DNA of 64,000 nucleotides. Origin: Crocinitomicaceae bacterium. GTDB taxonomy: Bacteria > Bacteroidota > Bacteroidia > Flavobacteriales_D > Crocinitomicaceae. Shown here piece after piece: positions 16,903-26,490 of the stretch. Location of the stretch: contig JAURMI010000022.1 in NCBI GenBank assembly GCA_030830785.1, positions 186,001-250,000 of the forward strand, given 5' to 3'. The position numbers were made by a program, and so were the translations under genes. Position 1 is the first letter of the stretch. Each line of letters opens with the position of its first letter. The notes under the pieces are model-generated. The model was not told the origin of the DNA. It searched no databases and saw only the letters and a program-made list of their open reading frames with translations.

Positions 16903-19659
16903 TTATCTGAGGAGGTGTACAAAACCCAAAATAGTTTTTGGGTCTCCATTTTCAGTTTGACGATACTCTAAAATATAATTATACGTACCATCAGGACATT
17001 TAGTTCCGTCCGCAAAAGAACCATCCCAGTAGGCGGTATAATCTGAGCTATAAAAAATTTCCTCACCCCAACGATTAAAAATACTAAAACTATAACCTTT
17101 GGGAATAAATCCTGTTGAAAACACCGGAAAAAAGACCGTGTTAAATTCGTTTTGGTCAGGAGTAAAAGCATTGGGTATATAGACAGCAATATTATTCATC
17201 ACTGTTGCACTAAGTAACATGGAATCTACACACCCTAAATCCGTTGAGCTAATTAATAAGACGTCATAAGTGCCTTCTATGAAAGGCAACTCAAAGTCAA
17301 AACTATTACTTGAATTCTCAAATTCATAACCATCGATGTTCCAATAATGATTTAAATTCCCGGAGGTTACGTTGTAGAGCGTTATTACAGGATCATCAAT
17401 TTCGACTTGATCGGGATTAATGTAAAAATTCACAACCGGGATTGGATCAATTTGAACTGTTGCTTGCACCGGAAGGCTTGAGCAAGCATTTTGATCTTGA
17501 CCAATTACCGTATATGAGGTTGTCAGAGACGGACAAACAGTTATACTGCCATTAGGTTCTTGCGGCACATTCCAATAATAATTAAGCGCACCACTAGGCA
17601 AAATATTAACACAGGTATTAGCACAAACAAAAGTATCACTCACAGTCACCACAGGTAAGGGCCAATTCGTAAGCGTTAATATAATCATTGAATCACATCC
17701 GTTTTGATTATTTAGGTGTACGGTATATACCCCAGCGTTTGTTAAATTTAAGCCATTGAAAGATAAGATTGAGTCTGCGCAAATTGTCATAGATAATAGC
17801 GTAGTATCCGCCTCCATTGAAACATTTAATATAACAAGTGAATCACATCCATTCTGATTATTCAGTAATGTAGAATATGTGCCTGCGCTAGTGATATTTT
17901 GTCCGTAAAAATTATAATTTGAACCGACACACAAACTATAAGCACTCGAGGTTGTATCTGCTAACCATAAACCAACGTCAATTTGGTCTTGAGCAGTGCA
18001 TCCTAAGCTATCTGTAAGCGTCAATGAATAGGTGCCTGGAGCACTTACATAAATATTTGGCGTAATTGCTCCTGTAGACCACAGATAAGACGTCACATTG
18101 GTGTTGGCTTGTAAAAATGAAGAATCACCAAGGCAATGAAATAAATCTGGTCCTAAATCCAAAAAAGGTTGCTGGGTGGTTACCACAATTGAGTCTCTTG
18201 CTAATCCGCATCCGCTCGGTACATCTAGCCAATACGTCCCTGCGTTGTTGATTGTAATTGACGATGTTGTCTCACCAGTGCTCCAAGTGTATGCACTAAA
18301 TGTCGAATCTGGTTCGAGAATCAAACTTGTTCCCGCACAAATCAAAGTATCCTGACCTAAATTTGGAGGTGAGCCAGGTGTTGGTGGTGTGTAATTGTAA
18401 ACAAGTATGCCCGCAGCGCCTGCTTCGGCGCCAAAATTTGTACCTGCACATGCAGGTCCTGTATGTAATACAGATCCGGCAATTCCGCCATTAAGTATAG
18501 GACTTATGTTGCTGGGAAGTGAGGCTTGCTCAAATACAATGGCACCTCCACCTCCACCTCCACCAGGGCCATGGCAGGCAGAAGACCACATCGTACTAAA
18601 AATATTTCCGCCACTCCCTCCAGAGACATTAATGTTTAAATTCGAGTTTATATTAGGACATAAAAGATAAACACAACCCCCTGCTCCGCCACCGCCAGCT
18701 CCTTCTGAATCAGTATTGCCAATAACATTTAGCCCGCTTGCGATAATTTGTTGATTATTTCCTTCAATCAAAGGAGTGACCAAAAATACAATGCCACCTC
18801 CATTCGATCCAGCAATACAAGATAAGCCATTATCCTTGTATCCACCACCGCCGCCACCGCCGAGAAAGGCACGATAAGTTGAATAGCTTAAAGCATAGGC
18901 ACCCATACCAAAAGCAGTATTCACTGGGCAGGATCCAGAAAATTGATTTCCTCCTCTACCACCAATACCTCCATTTGCTCCTCCGCCAGCACCTGGATTT
19001 CCTGTATTGGAACCACCCCCACCATTGGCCAATGGAGCTCTATTTCCGTCCATGTTAAGTGGTGCTTGGGCTATACCCTCACCCTTTTTTCCTGCACTCG
19101 TCCCGGGATTTGCATAGTTTGGATCGTTGCAAGCAAAAAAACCGGCTGTTACTGCACCTCCTATAAATCCTTTTCCACTCACATCTATTGAGTTATTAAA
19201 AGTGACACTATTTGTTGCCTCTATAGCAACAACTCCGCCAGTAGTACCATTCCAAGGACTTGCGGTAACTGAAGAATTAATGATTGCTTGAGAATAAACC
19301 GGGACTCGGATTAATTGCACTTTGCCAGCAATTGAAAATGCTTTACACAAATTGCTGACAAACGCAATGTTATTGCCGTTGATGGACGCAATATTGGTAA
19401 ATTCAAAATTACCAGCAGAACCCATAGCCACCACCTGACCGAAACTAGCCGTATTGGTTTGATTTATGGTTGCACCTTTCATTTGAATTAACAGCACTCG
19501 GTCGCCTACCGAAAAACCAGTCGAGCTCGTGACTGTAACACTATTGGGTGTTATATTGGTAACTGCTGTATAAATATTTACAACGCCACCAATCGATTGG
19601 CCAAGGACTTTTGTGTGAAGAAATAATAGAAATAATATGCCTAAAATTAAGTGCTTCAT
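16903..19659 (-). CDS. secreted glycine-rich protein with T9SS type B sorting domain
   Basis: A 918-residue exported protein. It has a signal peptide (1-20), then a region at about 160-420 very rich in glycine with runs such as GGGGGGG (268, 365). Ig-like repeats with WSTG motifs (about 435-560) follow, then two copies of a cysteine-containing module (about 575-615 and 625-665, each ending LNNQNGCDS), and two further beta domains. The C-terminus (about 825-918) is the gliding-motility-associated type B sorting domain: YIPNAFTPDQNEFN, FSIFNRWGEEIFYS, WDGSF, CPDGTYNYILEYR and GFVHLLR. It should be exported by T9SS and attached to or released from the cell surface. It lies six bases downstream of a similar gene, so the two are probably co-transcribed. 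Confidence 0.9.
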   Translation of the reverse strand: MKHLILGILFLLFLHTKVLGQSIGGVVNIYTAVTNITPNSVTVTSSTGFSVGDRVLLIQMKGATINQTNTASFGQVVAMGSAGNFEFTNIASINGNNIAFVSNLCKAFSIAGKVQLIRVPVYSQAIINSSVTASPWNGTTGGVVAIEATNSVTFNNSIDVSGKGFIGGAVTAGFFACNDPNYANPGTSAGKKGEGIAQAPLNMDGNRAPLANGGGGSNTGNPGAGGGANGGIGGRGGNQFSGSCPVNTAFGMGAYALSYSTYRAFLGGGGGGGYKDNGLSCIAGSNGGGIVFLVTPLIEGNNQQIIASGLNVIGNTDSEGAGGGGAGGCVYLLCPNINSNLNINVSGGSGGNIFSTMWSSACHGPGGGGGGGAIVFEQASLPSNISPILNGGIAGSVLHTGPACAGTNFGAEAGAAGILVYNYTPPTPGSPPNLGQDTLICAGTSLILEPDSTFSAYTWSTGETTSSITINNAGTYWLDVPSGCGLARDSIVVTTQQPFLDLGPDLFHCLGDSSFLQANTNVTSYLWSTGAITPNIYVSAPGTYSLTLTDSLGCTAQDQIDVGLWLADTTSSAYSLCVGSNYNFYGQNITSAGTYSTLLNNQNGCDSLVILNVSMEADTTLLSMTICADSILSFNGLNLTNAGVYTVHLNNQNGCDSMIILTLTNWPLPVVTVSDTFVCANTCVNILPSGALNYYWNVPQEPNGSITVCPSLTTSYTVIGQDQNACSSLPVQATVQIDPIPVVNFYINPDQVEIDDPVITLYNVTSGNLNHYWNIDGYEFENSSNSFDFELPFIEGTYDVLLISSTDLGCVDSMLLSATVMNNIAVYIPNAFTPDQNEFNTVFFPVFSTGFIPKGYSFSIFNRWGEEIFYSSDYTAYWDGSFADGTKCPDGTYNYILEYRQTENGDPKTILGFVHLLR

Positions 19660-19665
19660 AACACA

Positions 19666-22434
19666 TTATCTCATTAATAACACATGTCCGTTTACACGGA
19701 TAATTTCGTCAGAATTTAAAGTCTTAAAATCAATGAAATAGGTATAAACGCCTTCAGGAGCATTATAAATATCTATTTTACCATCCCAGCCCATACCGGG
19801 ATCATAAGATTCGAAAACTGGATTGCCCCAACGATTCATTACAGTGAGATGATAATTTTGAGGATCAAACCCAGAGGTAAATATTGGCATAAAAATATTA
19901 TTTAGCGCATCGCCATCAGGTGTAAATGTGTTTGGAATATAATATATAATTCCACCCTTAATCTGGATTTGAACTTGTTGTTGATCAGTACAACCCTCTG
20001 CACTCTCAACACTTAATGTAACTGTATAATTCTGATCTTCAACAAAAGGATAAGTGTAATCAATTTGAGATTGATTGCTTTGAAGTGAGGTGCCATCACC
20101 GAAATTCCAGACGCTAATTAAAGCATTGAGTGCATTTGAAGAAAATGAAACTGTCGGATTATCGTTTGTAAGAATTAATGGACTCGCCGTGAAATTGGCA
20201 CTTGGCATTGGGTAAACAGTAACGGTTGTTGATGCTGTATCTAAACAGCCAAAAGCATTGGAACCAACCACAACATATGTACTTGTTTGGTTTGGAATAA
20301 AATTGGCCTGCGCCCCACTAAATGAAGGGTTAGACCAAATGTAATTTAATGCCCCGCTCACCTCAATGCTCACTCCATAACCTGGGCAAACTCCTTGGTT
20401 AGGAGTAATTTCTAATTGTGGCGCGGGGTTCACGGTGATTTGAACGTTTGTGCTGTCCTGACAACCTTCAATTGTGGTGCCAATGAGTTGATAATTTCCA
20501 GATAATGGCCCTAAAATTTGTTGCGAAGAGTTGTTATTTGTGAATGCAACTGGGCCATTCCAATTTAGAATTTGCGCACCAGCACCCAGCAAATCAAGCG
20601 TGTCGTAATCACAAAGTGTTGTTTGATTGGCAATTATGCTCATCACTGGCAAGGGAACCACATCTATATTTACATTCTGAGTGTAGTTACACAAATAAGA
20701 GTCAACAGCAGTTATCGTATATATTGTGCTAGCGGAAGGGCTCACCACTAATTGTGGGGTAATAATTGGCAATGGATTTGTAGTACTTTGCCAAGCATAG
20801 GTGATATTGCTAAACGTTGAAACTGGGACCAACGATATTTGATCGCCAAAACAAATTAGGGTATCGTTAATTGTAAAAACTGGATCATTTGAGATGCTAA
20901 TATCAAGCGTTATAATGGAATCACATCCCGTTACGCTCAACGAGGAGTCAATATAAATTCCAGAATTAGAATAGCTTTGTCCATTGAACACAAATGGCCC
21001 ACCGTCACACAATGTATCTGTAAAATTAATTTGATGGGCTTCAAGTATAGTAACGTCCACTTGATCTGTGGCACTACAAGCTGTTGTATTTGAGGTATCT
21101 GTAACAGTAAGTGTGTAAGTCTGGGTAATTGCTGACCCACTATTAATATTTACAATCTGCAGGTACGGATTTGAAATATTTGAAGCACTTAAATTTAAAC
21201 TCGGTGACCAAGAATAAGCCAAACCTGAAACTGCATTAGCCCCAATAAAACCTTGTTCATCTGAACATAGTATTAAATCTGGCCCTGCATCTGCCACTGG
21301 AGTGTTCCCAATCGTAAGATCTAGAGTAACAATTGAATCACAACCAAAAACGGAGCTTAAGGTATCGAGGTAAATTCCAGATTGTGTAAGCGTAGTACCA
21401 TTAAAAACATATTGTCCAGAGCACGAAACTTCATTAGAGTTTATATCAAATTCAGGTTGGATAGTCACAACAATTTGATCTGTTGTAGGACATAGTCCCG
21501 GGGTACTTGCCAAGGATGTTGTTACGGTATATGTTTGGGTTATTGGCGCACCTGTAGTATTTGGGATTGTTACAATAGGATTTGCAATGGTGCTCGAAGA
21601 CAATCCAGTGCTTGGAGACCAACTATATATATTAGCTGCATTTGGCGCTGCCCCTATGGATACTGGGTTATTAGAACAAGTAGTAACATCAACTCCAGCG
21701 TTGGATTGTGCTTGGTCCGTATAAATAATTACATTGCGCAGTGAATGCTGATCTGTTGCACCTCCTGTACTGGCAGTGAAACCCATGTAACCCGTAAAAC
21801 CAACTGGGAAATTTGCTGTAAGATATTGAATGTTATTAATAAAAAGTGTGATTAGCCCGTTATCGTAAGTAATTTTAACCGGTTGATAATTATTACTGCG
21901 AATAAAATTTAAATTTCCTGTGGTATTCTCTAATTTAATAATTCCTGGCGCACACTCATAGTAGCCAATACCACTATAAATTTGCAACTCCGGATTCGGG
22001 CCGCCACAATTATTCCATGTATCCAAGACTACCTTAAGTCCATTAGCACTTCCAGGGATACCTACACCCCCTCCAGCTACAAAGCCAGTAGGAGGAACAC
22101 TTAAAAAGCAAAAAGCCAAACCATCGGCAGCACTACCACCCCAAATACGATACTCAAATTCGACTGTCCATTTTTGGCAAACTGATAGATTAATGGGCGT
22201 GTTGTAAAAGATTCCCCCCGATTGATTATTGAATGCATTGGTGAGGATAAGTTCATTTAAAAAATTATCCACATCGCCAGGAGTATCGCCAATTGTTGCA
22301 TTTCCATTTAAATTCCAGCCCGTTGTAATCATATTGGGCGAACCAGTTAACTGCCCAAAAACATAGTTTTGCGCATCTAAACTATTGAAAGTCAATAAGA
22401 AAATGGTGAAAAATAGAAATGCAAAAAGTCTCAT
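19666..22434 (-). CDS. secreted lectin-like, PKD-containing protein with T9SS type B sorting domain
   Basis: A 922-residue exported protein. A signal peptide (1-21) precedes a legume-lectin-like jelly-roll domain (about 24-240: FEYRIWGGSAADGLAFCFL, GIPGSANGLKVVLDTWNN, FTGYMGFTASTGG). Repeated Ig-like domains with YSWSP and AGPDL motifs follow. Two modules of the VFNG...SGIY...GCDSI type lie at about 330-375 and 468-515. A PKD domain sits at about 740-825 (SVWNFGDGTS). The type B sorting domain is at about 828-922 (YIPNTFTPDGDALNNIFMP, LTVMNRWGNPVFES, GWDGK, EGVYTYFIDFK). A role in surface glycan binding or adhesion is inferred from the lectin fold. It leads a two-gene run with the glycine-rich protein. 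Confidence 0.9.
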   Translation of the reverse strand: MRLFAFLFFTIFLLTFNSLDAQNYVFGQLTGSPNMITTGWNLNGNATIGDTPGDVDNFLNELILTNAFNNQSGGIFYNTPINLSVCQKWTVEFEYRIWGGSAADGLAFCFLSVPPTGFVAGGGVGIPGSANGLKVVLDTWNNCGGPNPELQIYSGIGYYECAPGIIKLENTTGNLNFIRSNNYQPVKITYDNGLITLFINNIQYLTANFPVGFTGYMGFTASTGGATDQHSLRNVIIYTDQAQSNAGVDVTTCSNNPVSIGAAPNAANIYSWSPSTGLSSSTIANPIVTIPNTTGAPITQTYTVTTSLASTPGLCPTTDQIVVTIQPEFDINSNEVSCSGQYVFNGTTLTQSGIYLDTLSSVFGCDSIVTLDLTIGNTPVADAGPDLILCSDEQGFIGANAVSGLAYSWSPSLNLSASNISNPYLQIVNINSGSAITQTYTLTVTDTSNTTACSATDQVDVTILEAHQINFTDTLCDGGPFVFNGQSYSNSGIYIDSSLSVTGCDSIITLDISISNDPVFTINDTLICFGDQISLVPVSTFSNITYAWQSTTNPLPIITPQLVVSPSASTIYTITAVDSYLCNYTQNVNIDVVPLPVMSIIANQTTLCDYDTLDLLGAGAQILNWNGPVAFTNNNSSQQILGPLSGNYQLIGTTIEGCQDSTNVQITVNPAPQLEITPNQGVCPGYGVSIEVSGALNYIWSNPSFSGAQANFIPNQTSTYVVVGSNAFGCLDTASTTVTVYPMPSANFTASPLILTNDNPTVSFSSNALNALISVWNFGDGTSLQSNQSQIDYTYPFVEDQNYTVTLSVESAEGCTDQQQVQIQIKGGIIYYIPNTFTPDGDALNNIFMPIFTSGFDPQNYHLTVMNRWGNPVFESYDPGMGWDGKIDIYNAPEGVYTYFIDFKTLNSDEIIRVNGHVLLMR

Positions 22435-22454
22435 TGATTACAAAACGTTATAAA

Positions 22455-22462
22455 CAAAGATA
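22455..22462 (-). promoter_or_regulatory. -7 box of the T9SS surface protein pair
   Basis: Minus-strand TATCTTTG (plus 22455-22462) matches TAnnTTTG, 20 bases upstream of the ATG at 22434. It is back to back with the zwf promoter. Confidence 0.6.
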
Positions 22463-22486
22463 GGTTGCTAAATTTAATATATTTAA

Positions 22487-22517
22487 TTGCATTTTCAATA
22501 TACTTAGTGTATTTTTG
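22487..22517 (+). promoter_or_regulatory. promoter of zwf-pgl-edd
   Basis: TTG (22487-22489) and TATTTTTG (22510-22517) fit the Bacteroidota -33/-7 pattern with a 20-base spacer. The predicted leader is about 16 bases to ATG 22539. The alternative TTG start at 22515 overlaps the -7 box and is rejected. Confidence 0.7.
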
Positions 22518-22538
22518 ACACAAACTAAACATTTTGGC

Positions 22539-24026
22539 ATGAAAGTCCAAACTAAAAATAAAATAAAACAAGAACGTTTCCAAGCCTTTAATATTGTTGT
22601 ATTTGGAGGTGACGGAGACTTATCTATTCGCAAAATATTACCGGCGATCTTTCATCGCGATCTCGATGGTCAGCTCGACATTCCATACAACATTATTGCC
22701 ATTACCAGAAAAGAACCCGACCTGCATTCATTTCACAATAAACTGATTCCTTTTTTGGAAGAAAGCGATCATTTGAAATATAGTAAAGAAGAAATTGAAA
22801 AATTCCTCAAAAAACTGATCATTATTAAGGCGGAAAATCCAACGGTAAATGATTATTCTGATTTAAGGCAATTTTTGGAAAAACATCCCGAAAGACAAAA
22901 TATATTTTATTACTCTACCCCATCTTCAGCTTTTGGCCCAATAACACAAACACTTAAAGCATGTGGATTAGTAAAACAGAGCAGTAAAGTTGTTTTAGAA
23001 AAACCGCTCGGGCATTCGCTTGAATCATCCATAGCAATCAACGCAGAAATTACCCAAGCCTTTAAGGAGCATCAGATCTATCGAATTGATCATTACCTAG
23101 GAAAGGAAACCGTTCAGAATCTGATGGTATTGCGCTTTGCAAATAATCTATTTGAACGTGCTTGGAATGCTGAAAACATTGAAAGTGTGCAAATCACTGT
23201 GGCTGAAAGTCTGGGTGTTGAAAAACGCGCATCTTATTATGACCAATCAGGAGCACTTTTGGACATGGTTCAAAATCATTTGCTCCAATTATTGTGTTTG
23301 GTAGCTATGGAACCACCAGTGGCATTAGAAGCCGACGAAGTGCGCAATGAAAAATTAAAAGTACTAAAAGCATTAAGGCCGTTTAATAAAAAAACAGTTT
23401 TAAAAGACTCTGTTAAAGGCCAATATACCATTGGAAAATCTAAATCCAATAAGGTGAATAGCTACTTGGAAGATATTGAAAAATACGAATCCAAGACAGA
23501 AACCTTTGTGGCTATCAAAACCTACGTCGATAATTGGCGTTGGAAAGGAGTACCCTTTTTATTACGAACGGGAAAAAGAATGGTGAAAAGATACTCGGAA
23601 ATTGTAATTAATTTCAAAGAAGTCAAGCACAACATATTTCCGTCCAAAGAAAAATTAAACAACAATAAACTTATCATCAGATTGCAGCCCGAGGAACGTA
23701 TAGAATTGATACAAATGACCAAGATTCCCGGCCCGGGTGGATACCGATACAAACCAATTGCGCTCAAATTAGATTACAATGATTCTTTCAAAGAGCGTTT
23801 TCCCGAGGCATATGAGCGGTTGATTGTCGATGTAATTCGTGGAAATCAAACACTTTTCATGCGTCAAGACGAACTTCAAGCGGCATGGAAATGGATTGAA
23901 TCAATAACTACCAATTGGACTGCAGTAAATATGCCAAATGTACTTTATGAGGCTGGTTCTTGGGGGCCTGGAGATAACATTTTGGAAGACGGAGAATCGT
24001 GGATTACAAAATCATGGCGAGAATGA
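22539..24026 (+). CDS. zwf: glucose-6-phosphate 1-dehydrogenase
   Basis: A 495-residue NADP-linked dehydrogenase that oxidises glucose-6-phosphate to 6-phosphogluconolactone. The Rossmann start is IVVFGGDGDLSIRKILPAI. The substrate and catalytic segment is IYRIDHYLGKETVQNLMVLRFAN. VLEKPLGHSLESS, DNWRWKGVPFLLRTGKRM and IPGPGGYRYKPIALKLDY are also typical. The last bases overlap the pgl start codon (ATGA). With pgl and edd downstream it feeds 6-phosphogluconate into the Entner-Doudoroff route and also into the oxidative pentose phosphate route if gnd is present elsewhere. Confidence 0.97.
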   Translation: MKVQTKNKIKQERFQAFNIVVFGGDGDLSIRKILPAIFHRDLDGQLDIPYNIIAITRKEPDLHSFHNKLIPFLEESDHLKYSKEEIEKFLKKLIIIKAENPTVNDYSDLRQFLEKHPERQNIFYYSTPSSAFGPITQTLKACGLVKQSSKVVLEKPLGHSLESSIAINAEITQAFKEHQIYRIDHYLGKETVQNLMVLRFANNLFERAWNAENIESVQITVAESLGVEKRASYYDQSGALLDMVQNHLLQLLCLVAMEPPVALEADEVRNEKLKVLKALRPFNKKTVLKDSVKGQYTIGKSKSNKVNSYLEDIEKYESKTETFVAIKTYVDNWRWKGVPFLLRTGKRMVKRYSEIVINFKEVKHNIFPSKEKLNNNKLIIRLQPEERIELIQMTKIPGPGGYRYKPIALKLDYNDSFKERFPEAYERLIVDVIRGNQTLFMRQDELQAAWKWIESITTNWTAVNMPNVLYEAGSWGPGDNILEDGESWITKSWRE

Positions 24027-24688
24027 TAACTTTCGAAAGTAAAGCTGAACTTGAAGTAGCCCTATCATTACAAATTGCCCAAGATTTAAAACGGGCCATT
24101 GATACAAAGGGAGGCGCTACCCTTCTTCTTTCAGGAGGATCTACGCCAAGTGGCCTATACAAGTTGCTTTCAAACGCTGAATTAAACTGGTCTTTAGTTA
24201 AAATTGGTTTGGTAGACGAACGCTTTGTGCCTTTAAAGCACCCTCAGTCCAATTTTAAATTGCTAGAAGAAACTATTGCTAAAAATCAAGCGAGCGCTGC
24301 AAGCATTTTACCTATGGTTTTGGATGAAAAAGATTATAAACAAAATTTAAAATTAATTGAGGAAAGCTATTCTATTTTTTCCCATCCTGATGTGGCCCTA
24401 CTTGGAATGGGGGCCGACGGCCATACGGCGTCTATTTTTCCAAATGACCCAGCATCACTTCAAGCAGATCAGCAAGAAAAATATGTAGTTTCCAATTGCT
24501 ATGCTCCAACTGAACCTAAACAACGCATCACATTAAACGGACCAGTGCTAAGAAAAGCCAATTCTTTGTATTTAATGATAACTGGCACACAAAAAAAAGA
24601 TATTTTAGAGCAAAGTTCTTCACTTCAATTGCCAATTGCATCATTTTTATCTAGTATAACAAATATCTATTATTCTTCTGCGTCATGA
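24023..24688 (+). CDS. pgl: 6-phosphogluconolactonase
   Basis: A 221-residue lactonase of the SOL/DevB family, hydrolysing 6-phosphogluconolactone to 6-phosphogluconate. Family motifs are LLLSGGSTPSGLYKLLS, GLVDERFVPLKHPQSNFKLLEE and ALLGMGADGHTASIFPND, with PKQRITLNGPVL near the C-terminus. I choose ATG 24023, which overlaps the zwf stop as ATGA; in-frame starts at 23999 and 24014 would lie deeper in zwf. It overlaps edd by four bases in the same manner, so all three genes look translationally coupled. Confidence 0.94.
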   Translation: MITFESKAELEVALSLQIAQDLKRAIDTKGGATLLLSGGSTPSGLYKLLSNAELNWSLVKIGLVDERFVPLKHPQSNFKLLEETIAKNQASAASILPMVLDEKDYKQNLKLIEESYSIFSHPDVALLGMGADGHTASIFPNDPASLQADQQEKYVVSNCYAPTEPKQRITLNGPVLRKANSLYLMITGTQKKDILEQSSSLQLPIASFLSSITNIYYSSAS

Positions 24689-26484
24689 TTCATCCGACCA
24701 TAGCACAAATCACAAAACGAATTATAGAAAGAAGTAAACACTCGCGCAATATTTACCTCAATCAGATAAATGACGCTTATTTAAACGGGGTTTATAGGAG
24801 TACACTAAGCTGCGGCAATCTTGCTCACGGTTTTGCAGCGTGTAATGAGCATGACAAAACTGCATTATCGAAAGATATTATTCCCAATCTCGGAATTATC
24901 ACCGCCTATAACGATATGCTTTCGGCACATCAAGTATATGAAGACTATCCAAAAGAAATTAAAAAATATGCTAAAGCTTTTGGTGGCGTTGCACAAGTTG
25001 CAGGCGCTGTTCCGGCTATGTGCGACGGGGTCACACAAGGTCAAGAAGGCATGGAACTATCGCTCTACAGCCGTGACGTTATTGCAATGTCGGCTGCAAT
25101 TGGCTTAAGTCACAATATGTTCGATGCCGGTCTATATTTAGGTATTTGTGATAAAATTGTACCGGGCTTACTTATGAGTGCTTTGAGGTTTGGGCATTTA
25201 CCCGCAATTTTTATACCTGGAGGCCCTATGCCTAGTGGAATTAGCAATGAAGAAAAGTCCTCCATCCGACAAGCTTTCGCAGAAGGAAAAATTGGTCGAG
25301 AAGAGTTATTAAAAGGAGAATCAGACTCCTATCATTCACCGGGAACTTGTACATTTTATGGGACTGCTAATAGCAATCAAATGCTCATGGAAATTATGGG
25401 ACTGCATTTACCTGGATCAAGTTTCGTAAATCCGCATACCCCATTAAGAAAATTATTAGACCAAGAGGCCGTGCGTATTGCTATCTTGAATTGCGAAAAG
25501 GGAAAAGATGGTAGTTTGGCCTCAATGTTTGATGAAAAAACAGTTGTTAATGGCATTATAGGACTTTTGGCAACAGGTGGTTCTACCAACCACACCATAC
25601 ATCTCATTGCCATTGCACGCGCAGCAGGAATCCTAATAAATTGGGATGATATGTCAGAACTTTCTGCAGTGGTACCTTTAATAACACGCATGTACCCCAA
25701 TGGCGCAGCCGATGTAAATCATTTTCATGCATCAGGCGGAATGAGCTTCGTTATTAGGACCTTACTCGAAAATCATCTATTGCACGAAGATGTACAAACA
25801 ATTTTAGGTAAAGGTCTTCAGAGGTATACTCAAGAACCCAAAATAAAGGACGGCTCACTAATTTGGGAAGAAGGGGTAAATAAATCGCTTAATACTTTAG
25901 TTATAAGACCAGCCAACGATCCTTTTACACTTGATGGCGGAATTAAATTATTAAAAGGAAACCTAGGTCGCGCGGTAATTAAAACGTCAGCTGTTGCAGC
26001 AGAACACCGCATAGTGAAAGCACCTGCTATTGTTTTTAATGAACAGAGAGATTTAATTCAAGCTTTTAAAAATGGTGAATTAAATAAAGACTTTATTGCT
26101 GTTGTACCATTTCAAGGCCCGAAATTTAATGGAATGCCCGAATTACATAGCCTGACACCAACCTTAACCATTTTGCAAAAAAAAGGGTTCAAAGTTGGCT
26201 TGGTCACCGATGGAAGAATGTCAGGTGCCTCTGGAAAAGTACCAGCAGCCATTCATCTTACACCTGAAGCTTATGATGGAGGATTGATTTCAAAAATTCA
26301 AACAGGGGATGTGATTATTTTAGACAGTGAAAATGGCATTCTTGAAGTATGCGATGAAGCAGTCATTGAAAAACGCAAATTCATCAATAAAAACAATTTG
26401 TTATCTAGTTTTGGAAGAGAGCTATTCAATAAAGTACGCGGTAGCGTAAGTCAAAGCGAAGAAGGCGCATCTTTTATTGTTTAA
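24685..26484 (+). CDS. edd: phosphogluconate dehydratase
   Basis: A 599-residue iron-sulfur dehydratase of the IlvD/Edd family that converts 6-phosphogluconate to 2-keto-3-deoxy-6-phosphogluconate, the committed Entner-Doudoroff step. Motifs are ITAYNDMLSAHQVYEDYP, PAMCDGVTQGQEGMELSL (cluster cysteine), GTCTFYGTANSNQMLMEIMGL (second cysteine), LLATGGSTNHTIHLIAIA and VGLVTDGRMSGASGKVPAAIH. Length and neighbours favour Edd over dihydroxy-acid dehydratase (IlvD). The aldolase gene eda, which would complete the pathway, is not adjacent; the next gene converges from the minus strand six bases later. Confidence 0.95.
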   Translation: MIHPTIAQITKRIIERSKHSRNIYLNQINDAYLNGVYRSTLSCGNLAHGFAACNEHDKTALSKDIIPNLGIITAYNDMLSAHQVYEDYPKEIKKYAKAFGGVAQVAGAVPAMCDGVTQGQEGMELSLYSRDVIAMSAAIGLSHNMFDAGLYLGICDKIVPGLLMSALRFGHLPAIFIPGGPMPSGISNEEKSSIRQAFAEGKIGREELLKGESDSYHSPGTCTFYGTANSNQMLMEIMGLHLPGSSFVNPHTPLRKLLDQEAVRIAILNCEKGKDGSLASMFDEKTVVNGIIGLLATGGSTNHTIHLIAIARAAGILINWDDMSELSAVVPLITRMYPNGAADVNHFHASGGMSFVIRTLLENHLLHEDVQTILGKGLQRYTQEPKIKDGSLIWEEGVNKSLNTLVIRPANDPFTLDGGIKLLKGNLGRAVIKTSAVAAEHRIVKAPAIVFNEQRDLIQAFKNGELNKDFIAVVPFQGPKFNGMPELHSLTPTLTILQKKGFKVGLVTDGRMSGASGKVPAAIHLTPEAYDGGLISKIQTGDVIILDSENGILEVCDEAVIEKRKFINKNNLLSSFGRELFNKVRGSVSQSEEGASFIV

Positions 26485-26490
26485 TCAAGG

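Noticed and set aside
18407-18670. Proline-rich open frame antisense to the glycine-rich T9SS protein
   Set aside because: The proline runs are the reverse complement of glycine codons in a well supported gene.
18540-19080. Apparent tandem repeat of CCACCTCC-like triplets
   Set aside because: It is simple codon repetition for glycine, not a CRISPR array or satellite; no regular repeat-spacer structure exists.
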